Source of the DNA: Tetraselmis striata
Taxonomy: Eukaryota; Chlorophyta; Chlorodendrophyceae; Chlorodendrales; Chlorodendraceae
Length of the DNA stretch: 64,000 bases
NCBI GenBank assembly: GCA_006384855.1
Contig: VCJN01000110.1
Span: 62,001 to 126,000, forward strand
Reading direction: 5' to 3'
The notes below the pieces were generated by a model, which was given only the letters and a program-made list of their open reading frames with translations, made no database searches and was not told the DNA's origin. Positions within the stretch are counted from its first letter, which is position 1. The number at the start of each line of letters is the position of its first letter. The position numbers and the translations under genes were made by a program. Below are positions 55,981 through 64,000 of the stretch, piece after piece.

Positions 55981-57358
55981 TTCAGAAACGAGTACCTGCG
56001 CGAACCGGTGGGGTCGCGGGTAGGCAGGTAAACGATCGTATCGGTGGCGAGGTCTTGCAGGAGCTGGTACCACCGTCGTCCTGGCTAGTGCCGCGCGATG
56101 ACCGTGGCGGCTGCGCCCGACTGTTGTAGTTTGTCCGCCAAATCGTCCAACAACGTCCACAGGGGATTTCAAGAATCGCGTCCCCCTGCGTTACAATTCG
56201 TCCGGCAAATGGAGAGAATCCACCGCTTTGCAACGCGGGTCGCGCCAGCGGGAAGTGTACCGTGGAAGTTGCGCGTATCCCATCGACGCAAATCTGTCGA
56301 TGGTGTGGGCGGGGGCTTACAAGCGCTGTAGGTACGCGAAAATCCGCGGATTGAGCTGCCAATCGGCATCGTCCAACTCCTTGCTGAGGCGGTTCGCTCA
56401 AACGTTGGCCGCGGACTGGATGTACCGGGGACCTGATGGAGATGTCGTGGATGTCCAGGAGGTGCCACGGCTTGCGGAGCTCCTCCATCATCATGACCGG
56501 CGATCGAGAGGTAAGGTTGGTCAGCGCTGCCACTACGGCCGTGTTGTCCTCGTGCAGCAAGACGCGCCGTCCTCGGAGCTGCGGCAGGAACGATTCGACC
56601 GCGTGACGTACCGCGCGAAGTTCCGTCCACGTGGTGTGATGTGCGCGATCCAGCAAGATTTTTTCGCGACCGGCTTGCACATAGAGCGACCGTTGTGCTG
56701 CGCGGGTACCTGGGTCCACCATTCCATATCGCGGCGCATCTGGCTCGTCATCTTATTGACGCGCCCGCCCCAGTCCTGCCGGGTTACGAGGACGCAGTGC
56801 AAGCCCGCAAGAAGAAGCGGGCTGGCGCGATCGTTAGGTACAGAAATTGACCCCTTCCCGCAAAAGACGCCGGCTGCCGGGCTGGGCGCTAGCGCGTGTC
56901 GGAGGCTGCGCGGCCCAGGAGAGAGCGGGCGGCCTTGGACAGCGTGAGGAGCTTCTCCTCGGGGGCGCGGAACTCGCCGCGCTGCGCATGTCGACGATGA
57001 GCCCAAAGTGAGGGCTGACTTGGGTGGGCTCATAGTCTCCATTGTTGGGGTTGCGCAGCAAGCCGAGGCGGTCCATCAGGGTGTCTAAATTGTAATTGAA
57101 ATTGATTTACAACATGCTGACTTGCTGCTCTCCACTGCCCAAGCCGAGTTGCTTTTAGGACCTGCTTATCCAACCGTTGTGGGAACCCTAGGGATTACGG
57201 ATGCAGCTTCCGGCCTTCCTCTTTGTCGCCCACGCCCCTCCTCCTTCCATGCCGCTTGGTATTGTCCCCCCTGCCGTGGCGGGGGTGTCGTGTACGGTGG
57301 TCTGCGGAAGCGTGTAGGTTAACGGTGGGTGTGCGTGCGGGGTTTGTGGGAGGTATTG

Positions 57359-57665
57359 GGGTTGGACATCGCAGGTTTGAGGGACTGTCGGGATATGCGG
57401 AGGAGAGTATGTAGCCATCTGATTGAATGTCGTTGGAGTTTCCTACAGAGGCGGGTTGCAGCGGCGCTGGGAGGCGGAGGGGGTTTCTCCCGGGGTTTAG
57501 GGTTTTGGGTTTAGGGACATCGCAGGTTTGAGGGACTGTCGGCATATGCGGGGGAAAGTATGTAGCCATCCGATTGAGTGTCGTTGCAGTTTCCTACAGA
57601 GGCGGAGTGCAGCGGCGCTGGGAGGCGGAGGGGGTTTGTCCCGGGGTTGCTTCTTGGGGCGGAGG
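57359..57665. repeat. Two-copy tandem repeat (~155 bp) with telomere-like junction
   Basis: Copies at 57,365-57,500 and 57,520-57,650 share gacatcgcaggtttgaggga, tatgtagccatc and gaggcggagggggttt. The junction reads gggtttagggttttgggttt followed by aggg, i.e. two TTTAGGG units around a TTTTGGG. Confidence 0.75.
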
Positions 57666-58280
57666 ACCGTGAGGCTATGGATGGCTTCTAGTGTGAGTTT
57701 GTGCATGGTGCCGCCGCGGCTGAGGGTGACGGGGATGATTTCAATCGGACACTGCCGGCCTTGTTGACGTAGGGCGCGCACCATGGGAAAAGCGCAATAT
57801 TATAGCGTAAACGGTAGAGGCCACTATACTTCACTTTTGACTCACTGAAAATGGGACAATTTACTAGCTCACGCGCCAAACAATGTACTACAGACATACA
57901 TATACAGCGCAAAGTACTGTACTCGCCGTCGCCGCCGCCATCCCTTATCCCGCCCACTCGAGTGGAGGGGGGCTGCGCAGTACTACTAGTCGCTACTAGT
58001 ATACCTTTCCACCACCGCCAAGGCTGCCCAAAACCCAAACCGGGCCGTGGCAGACAGTTAGCGACTATTCATAGGAAAGGACCCCACGCGACACAGGCAT
58101 GCAGGGTCTTAACTTACACAAAAAGGCGCGAACGCCCGGATCCGTGACATGAATGGACTCCGCCTACCTTCGGCGTAGGTCTGCACGGCTGGTGAGTAGG
58201 CAGCTATAGAGACTTGCAGCTCACTCTATCGGTTACTGCCATGCAGGCTGGGGTAGGTCCCATCGCGATGGAAGTGCCTA
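57666..58280. other. No gene supported
   Basis: Minus-strand frames (for example 57,497-57,784, with IEIIPVTLSRGGTMHKLTLE) might be the end of a retroelement protein, but the evidence is weak. Confidence 0.3.
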
Positions 58281-58369
58281 GCAACCCCCCCCCCCCCCCC
58301 CCCCGCTTCCCCCCCGCACGCGGCCACCCTCTCGAGAGTCTGCCAGCCGGTCCGCCCGACCCGCTCGAC

Positions 58370-58870
58370 CAAGGGCTGCGTCTGCTCGACGTGCCCCCAC
58401 CCAACGCTCTCGTCGCGTGGCGGCCCTTGCCGTTGGACCTAGCCGGGCCGATACGCAGTCAGTGGCGGGTCATGGGCAGGGCCCGCCAGCGGCAGACATG
58501 TCGCCGAGCTTGGCTGTCGCTGGCGATGCGGCCGAGGGCTGGCCTACGCATAGCGATAGCCAGGCTGGGGAGAGCGGCGGGCAGGGAGCCGGCGCGTCGG
58601 CAGCCACACCCTGTGGACTTGCGCTCGCATTAGGCGGGGGTGGGGGCGTGCCGGATGCCAGCGGCTCGGAGGCTGGTAAAGGCGCGACAACCACCATGCT
58701 CACGGTAAGAGCTGTGGAATAGGCGGGATGGAGGGCGGGGGGCGGGGGGGGGGGGGGGGAGGTTGTGACCGTGCTGTGATGTAATGCTGTGGTAGTGTGG
58801 TGCACCTTTGCATTTTCATACGGCTTGCTATTTGTGTCGCCATTACACGTTCGACTGACAGCCCCCGACT
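58370..58870 (+). repeat. Segmental duplication, copy 1
   Basis: Matches 60,865-61,365 at high identity from ccaacgctctc through ggacctagc.gggccgatacg and the coding-like block to the ctgacagcccccgactccaa word. Spacing is ~2.49 kb. Contains a 16-base G tract. Confidence 0.8.
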
Positions 58871-59860
58871 CCAAAAACTAGCACGAGCAACGCACTCCCT
58901 GCCCCCGCTGCCGACGAGTTGCAGCCCGCCTCAAAAGAAGCAACGCCAGTCGCCAAGGTGGGCGGCCTTGCTGCGATGTAATGTTGTTGTCATGGGCTTC
59001 TGTTGTTTTCGGCTTGCTAATTATGTCGCCATCGCGCGTTCGACCGACAGCCCCCGATTGCAAAGCACGAGCGACGCACCCGCTTGCCTTGCTGCCGACG
59101 AGTCGCAGCCGGCCTCAAATGAAGCGACGCCAGTCGCCACGGTGGGCGGCCTTGCTTCGATGTAAGTCTATGCTAGGCTGTTTTAGTTTTCGACTGGCTA
59201 ATTATGTCGCCATCGCACGTTCCACCCACAGCCCCCGAGTGCAAAACGTGGCACAAGCGACGCACCCCCTTCGCCTTGCTGCCGACGAGTCGCCGCCGGC
59301 TCGCATGCGCCACCAGTCGCAAGGGTGGGCGGCTTTGCTGCGATGTATGGTTAAGCTAGGCTTTTGCAGTTTCCGGCTTGCTAAATATTATGCCGCCATC
59401 GTACGTTCCACCGATAGCCCCCGAGTCCCAAACCTTGCACGAGCGACGCATCCCCTCGCCCGATGCTGACGAGTCGCAGCCGGCTTCAACCGAGGCGACG
59501 CACGTCGCCAAGGCGGGCGGCCTTGCTGCGACATAATGATGTTATCCACCTTTGCATTTTTATGGCTTGCTAAATATGTCGCCATCGCGCGTTCGACCCC
59601 CCCCCCCCCCCCGACTGCTAGCTGCACGAGCGACGCATCCCTCGCCTTGCTGTCGGCGAGTCGCAACCGGCCTCAAAAGAAGCGACGCCAGTCGCAAGGT
59701 GGGCGGCCTTGCTGCGATGTAAGGCTATGTTGGGTTTTTTTGAGTTTCCGACTTGCTGATTATGTAGACGCCATCGCACATTCGACCCATACCTCATGAC
59801 TGCAAAATATGGCACGAGCGACGCACCCGCTACCCCCGATGCAAAAGGCCCGAACGACCC
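58485..59860 (+). CDS. Possible repeat protein gene made of exon-intron repeat units
   Basis: A first exon-like block (GPPAADMSPSLAVAGDAAEG to GKGATTTMLT) ends at a consensus gtaaga donor near 58,705. Downstream, ~185-bp units each contain a ~95-bp exon-like part (first unit TSTSNALPAPAADELQPASK, then EATPVAK before gtgggc) and a ~90-bp part beginning gtgggcggccttgctgc and ending in a pyrimidine-rich ttcgac..acag. Units start near 58,870, 59,050, 59,230, 59,410 and 59,600. Single-base indels break the frame in later units. The product would be Ala/Pro/Ser/Glu-rich and unlike any domain I know. It may instead be a non-coding minisatellite that captured splice sites. Confidence 0.3.
58755..59860 (+). 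repeat. ~185-bp tandem repeat array
   Basis: Words cttgctgcgatgta (near 58,967, 59,331 and 59,708; variants at 59,150 and 59,521) and gacgagtcgcagccggc (near 59,096 and 59,468) show a unit of 180-190 bp, about five units. Diverged units continue at ~60,470-60,860. Confidence 0.8.
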
Positions 59861-60864
59861 TCACCGTTTGCTCACAGTTGCGGCAATCCTTTGGTGACGC
59901 ATGTGCAGGCCGGGAGAAGCAAAAAGGGGGGAAAGGCAAGGGCAAACGCGGGCAGGGTGGTGCTGGCTCCAAGCGCGGCCGTGAGGAGCGATCCCGCCGC
60001 CGATTATTGCCACTCCCGTCACTTCCTCTTCACCCACCTCCCCCGGAGCACCGCACAAGTCCGTCCCATCCGCTGCAGTCAAGCCGCCGCGGTCCTGGAC
60101 CATCGTTCCCCAGGACGTGAGGAAGAGGGCGGAGCGCAGGATCGCTAGCTCTACTATGGGGTGGGCACCGCTGAAGTGGTGCCGGGCGCAGCGGAGCCTG
60201 AGACCCTGGTGATGTATGCAAAAGTGCCCGCCATAGATAAAGGTGGCTGCACTGCCGGCACCTTCTGGACTCGTCGCAGTCGCAGGAAACCCCATTGCCG
60301 CCCGCAGAAACGCACTTCAGTCGACAACAAACTCTGTGGACGGCTTGCAAGAAGCGACAAGGTTGGGGCAGCAATCCTCGCCTACTGTTGGTATACGCGA
60401 CAATGCGCGCATGGGTGACCTGGTACTCGGAGTGGCAGTCGTGTTGTATGGCAGTCGTGTTGACGCACCCCCTCGCGTGCCTGCTGCCGAGCCGCAGCCG
60501 GCCTCGACAAGGGCGACGCGAGTCGTCAAGGTGGGTTGGCCCCGTTGCACGTGTTGCCATTGCGCACCTATTACTTTTACGGCTCGCTAATATAGTCGAA
60601 ATCGCACGTTGGCCCCGCATACCCCGAGCGCAGAGGCTTGCCCGAGCGACGCACCCCCTCGAAGCGCTGCTCCCGAGTCGCAGCCGGCCTCGACAGGGGC
60701 GCCTCATGTCGCCAAGGTGGGTTGGACCCGCTGCACCTTTGTTGCCGTTGCGCACTTGTTACTTTTACGGCATGCTAATTGAGTCGCCATCGCACGTTGG
60801 CCCCCGCAGATCCCAAGCGCAAAAGCTGGCCCGAGCGACGAACCCCCTCGCGGCGCTGCTCCTA

Positions 60865-61365
60865 ACCCGCATGCCAAACGCTCTCTTCGCGTGGCGGCCC
60901 TGGCCATTGGACCTAGCTGGGCCGATACGCAGTAAGTGGCGGGTCAGAAGCAGGGCCCGCCAGCGGCAGACATGTCGCCGAGTTTGGCGGCTGCCGCTGG
61001 CGATGCGGCCGAGGGCTTGCCTACGCCTAGCGATAGCCATGCGGGGGAGAGCGGCGGGCAGGGAGCCGGCGCGTCGGCATCCACACTCTCTGGACTGGCG
61101 CTAGCATTAGGCGGTGGTGAGGGCGTGCCGGATGCCAGCGGCTCGGAGGCTGGTAAAGGCGCGACAACCACCATGCCCATTGCAAGAGATGCGGAAAAGG
61201 CGGGATAGAGGGCAGGGTGGAGAGGGGGGGGGGGGGGGGGGGGGGGGGGGTTGGCCGTGCTGCGATATAATGTTGTGGTGCACCTTTGTATTTTTGTACG
61301 GCTTGCTAATTATGTCGCCATTACACGTTCGACTGACAGCCCCCGACTCCAAAAACTAGCACGAG
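60865..61365 (+). repeat. Segmental duplication, copy 2
   Basis: Second copy of 58,370-58,870, with the block GPPAADMSPSLAAAAGDAAE, a 27-base G tract (61,224-61,250) and the start of another ~185-bp unit up to ~61,430. Confidence 0.8.
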
Positions 61366-61430
61366 CAACGCACTCTCTGCCCCCGCTGCCGACGAGTTGC
61401 AGCCGGCCTTAATAGAAGCAATGTTATGTA

Positions 61431-62760
61431 CTCTACACTGCTGTACTTTGTACTGCGGGAGCCGACGGAGGAGCGAAGAACTGGCGACTGAGGCGGACGA
61501 GAACGAGTACAAGCCAAGCGAAGTACGAGTATGAGCATTGCGAGTGCGAGTACAAGTGAAGGCGAAGTACTGGTACGAGGACGACGAGGCGACAGTACGC
61601 GCGACTACAAGGCGACTAGTAGTGCAGGACAGTATTACGAGTACCCACATGGGGTGCAAGTAACCTGTACTTACGCCTGCGTACCAGCAGGAGCGCGATT
61701 GTTGTGCGCGCTGGTAAAATACCTAGCGTTAAATAGAGCGCTGCCATAGGAGCGTATTACCAGTAGGTACTAGAACCTACTGGAACCATCTAGAACGCTA
61801 TGGCATTTGCTATAGCAATAGAAGACAAATATAATAACCGCTGTGCTGCGGACAGACGAAGGTGCTAGGAACCGTGTCTGTACTTAGTAGTATATGACTA
61901 AAATAGCGACGGGCCGCGGGTTAGGACCGCACACGTCGATTTTAGAATTAGTCTAGTAGTTACACGCAGCACAGGTGGCGGAAATTGGATCGGTACACAG
62001 CGCACGGAATGACGGAAACCACCGACTATAAATAGGCCGGCAAAACCACCGCCGGGCCAGTCACCCAGGTTACCGGCATTCCGGTACTGTAAGAATCCCT
62101 TTTCCCAAATCTCTGCTCATTATTCCTGGCCGTGCGACGAAACACTTGGTTTCGGAGCGGTGACCGGAGCACATGGTTCCGGATTCCACAAGAGAAGCGG
62201 CATAGCGACGAGAGCGAGAGGCGAGAAAGGGACAGAAGAAGACTTCAGATGTCAAGGATCCTATGGCGGGGACGCCCACCGAGGATGCGCACCGGCTTTG
62301 ATAGATGGAGTCAAGTTCGACGTGGCGAGAACGATGTAGCGACGATGAGGAGGATGCGACAACGAGCGAGCGAATTTATGAACTAGCGAAGGGACGAAGA
62401 TTGCGAGTACCAAGGAGCAGCCGAACGTTCGATCTGAGATGTGTAACGATGACGCTGCAAGCTGCGAAGCCATGAGGGCGGAGCAACGTGCGACTCGCGA
62501 CCCCAGCTACAGTTCCGACGACGCGAGTTGGCGATGGCGCGACATCCACCAGAACCGACCTGTATCAGCCGTTGCCGGCACAGTAGCGACTACTGGTAAC
62601 GAGCTGGTATAGCGAACAAGAAGAACCGCAGATTTTTTTTCTGCGATGATGAATGAACATGCCACACGAAAATCGAACTCAGAAGAAGAAGACAGAACAG
62701 CTGTGGTTACCGGTACAACCATGAGGTGCTGTGAGGATATATCCTATACCCTCACTAGCC
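61431..62760. other. gtac/cgag-rich region, no gene recognised
   Basis: Rich in short words such as gtacgag and gagtac (61,440-61,600) and cgacgag or cgagcga (62,130-62,400). Short frames only, with no motif. Confidence 0.35.
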
Positions 62761-63044
62761 CTAATCATCATAGCACATTAGGCGCGTAGCGCGCGCCCGT
62801 CAGATGACGGGCTGCGCCCGCGCCCTGTCGGCCACATCGCGCCGCCTGATATATCAGGCACGGCGCCTGTCGGCCTGTAATCAGATCATACTTGACCACC
62901 ATAGTGGAATAGCCACCACCAGCGCACATTCCCTCACATTTGGTGCTTCTACCTACTCGATCGCTCCCTCGCGAGCTTTCATCAACCACACCATACGCGC
63001 CTGTAGCGTAGTCACGGCGGCGGGCGCAGGCAATTACCCCGCCG

Positions 63045-63765
63045 AAGGATCATAACGGGCTTTTCCGGAAGCTACGGCCCTGCCAAGAGGCAGCACCATA
63101 CACCAGAACTTTCTCGACCACTGAGTCGAGCTTATCATAACTCCGCCTTGTCTTGAAGCGGATGCATACAATATATCTTTCACCCTCTGCGCTACCTTTT
63201 CACTCGGAGCGCTTCACATATAATGCCCGCGCTTGTCGTGTGGCGACTGCGGGTGTCGGCAAATACCCCGCTGAAAAATCATAAGAGGCTTTTCTAGAAG
63301 CCACCCTGCCAAGAGGCAGCACGATACAGTCGAACCTACTCGACCACCGAGTTGAGTGAAACATAACTCCGTTCTTTCATAAGGCGGAAGCATACCATAT
63401 TACCATATTCTGCGCCACCTTGGCGATACTTTCTCCCCCGGAGCTTGGAGATTACGGGGCCGCGACGCTACCTCAGAAATGCGGAGCGTCGTGGAAGAAA
63501 TACTATAACAGGCTTTTTCGGAAGCCACAGTTTCAAAGCTGAACTGCAAATAGGCAGTACTATATTCTCGAACCTTCTCGGCCATCGAGTCGAGTGAAAC
63601 ATAACTCCGTCCTTTCATAAGGCGGAAGCTTACCATACGCCTACTATATCTTCTGCGCCACATCGGCGCTACTTTCTCGCCCGAAGTTTGGACATTACCG
63701 GGACGCTCGTCGCTGCCTGTAGAGCTCGGAGCGTCGTTATTCTTTTTCTCAGTGTATGAATCGAA
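63045..63765. repeat. Diverged tandem repeat, three units of ~220-250 bp
   Basis: Each unit runs through ggctttt..gaagc, gaggcagcac/taggcagta, tctcgaccac, gtcgag, cataactccg, aaggcggaagc and ctgcgccac. Units start near 63,055, 63,285 and 63,508; the first is the most diverged. Confidence 0.7.
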
Positions 63766-63889
63766 TTGAGGTAAGCGGCCTATTAGGTAAGCCACTCCAA
63801 ACCTAATCCCGCCTCATCCCTCATTGAAGCATATTCACAACATAACGACCATACAACATCAATGCAGTATCAAAAATCATAAGCTGTTG

Positions 63890-63965
63890 CATCGGAAACC
63901 ATATTGGGTCCACTGAGGCCTGAAACAAAAAATATATTGAGCCCACAGAGGCCTGAAATCAAAAC
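63890..63965. repeat. Short tandem doublet
   Basis: Two ~38-bp units containing ccactgaggcctgaaa / ccacagaggcctgaaa, close to the window end. Nothing else is seen from 63,766 to 64,000. Confidence 0.6.
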
Positions 63966-64000
63966 CATATCCAGCAGGATGAACCCTGGCTGTGTCGACA

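Larger units (their letters stand above)
54010..57090 (-). mobile_element. Decayed DIRS-like tyrosine-recombinase retroelement
   Basis: In minus-strand order: an RT end with LGLLRNPNNGDYEPTQVSPHF (~57,070-57,010); the linker MTSQMRRDMEWWTQVPAQHNG (~56,750); an RNase H segment with TTWTELRAVRHAVESFLPQL, LLHEDNTAVVAAL and LTSRSPVMMMEELR (~56,640-56,450); a recombinase N-terminal helical domain (YRNYDSGMRTFATFCEQDGL, ~55,200); and a catalytic part with SLRKGAALAASCIGVPLPAI, KHMGDWS and YIDPTM (54,230-54,080), giving the Arg, His and Tyr of tyrosine recombinases. RT/RNase H plus a tyrosine recombinase defines the DIRS order. Frame changes at several places and loss of most of the RT show it is dead. 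Terminal repeats were not identified. Confidence 0.8.

Noticed and set aside
1..64000. CRISPR arrays, bacterial operons or rRNA/tRNA genes
   Set aside because: Repeats here are long monomers without unique spacers, genes are split by introns, and no complete tRNA cloverleaf or rRNA segment was recognised; the tRNA-like boxes in repeat B do not make a full tRNA.

Overview
The window is nuclear DNA of a GC-rich, intron-bearing eukaryote, most likely a green alga. I see canonical GT-AG introns, long homopolymeric C or G tracts, an autophagy E2 (ATG3), a soluble-type adenylyl cyclase, a CCCH/WW RNA-binding protein, tyrosine-recombinase and non-LTR retroelements, plant-type TTTAGGG motifs, and several retroposon 3' ends that stop at TGTAA, the known chlorophyte poly(A) signal. 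There is no sign of bacterial or organellar DNA. The lineage is inference and the species is not identified.

Layout. 1-5.3 kb: diverged repeats, then a satellite array of ~187-bp monomers arranged as ~374-bp dimers. 5.3-12.9 kb: a transposon graveyard holding a decayed RT element (6.6-9.9 kb), a young non-autonomous LTR element with 195-bp LTRs (10.80-12.42 kb) and short retroposon tails. 14.1-15.2 kb (+): a three-exon CCCH zinc finger/WW gene. 15.2-20.5 kb: weak coding signals, a 93-bp palindrome and retroposon tails. 20.6-26.8 kb (+): a 12-exon gene, every junction phase-consistent, that joins a RanBP2/NZF zinc finger, a RING finger, two ubiquitin-interacting-motif-like helices and an otubain catalytic domain. 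31.85-28.28 kb (-): a seven-exon ATG3. 32.7-37.3 kb: an almost intact RT/endonuclease retroelement lying between ~300-bp direct repeats, which lie inside ~155-bp inverted repeats. 37.9-38.7 kb: a two-copy tandem repeat. 48.7-39.0 kb (-): a large multi-exon adenylyl cyclase (two cyclase domains, AAA/NACHT-like ATPase, helical C-terminus) with repeats in its introns. 49.1-51.9 kb: two 5'-truncated copies of the 33-kb retroelement in opposite orientation and a LINE zinc-finger relic. 54.0-57.1 kb (-): a decayed DIRS-like element. 57.3-61.4 kb: tandem duplications, including a ~185-bp repeat whose unit looks like one exon plus one intron. 63.0-63.8 kb: a diverged ~240-bp tandem repeat.

The four confident host genes are unrelated in pathway, except that the otubain/RING protein and ATG3 both belong to ubiquitin or ubiquitin-like conjugation systems (ubiquitin editing and ATG8 lipidation). 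The cyclase is a cAMP-signalling enzyme of the class represented by animal ADCY10. The strongest candidate for something new is the NZF-RING-UIM-OTU protein, which carries both ubiquitin-ligase-like and deubiquitinase modules.

A recurrent structural oddity is that C-only tracts of 18-29 nt often lie on the sense strand just downstream of 5' splice sites.
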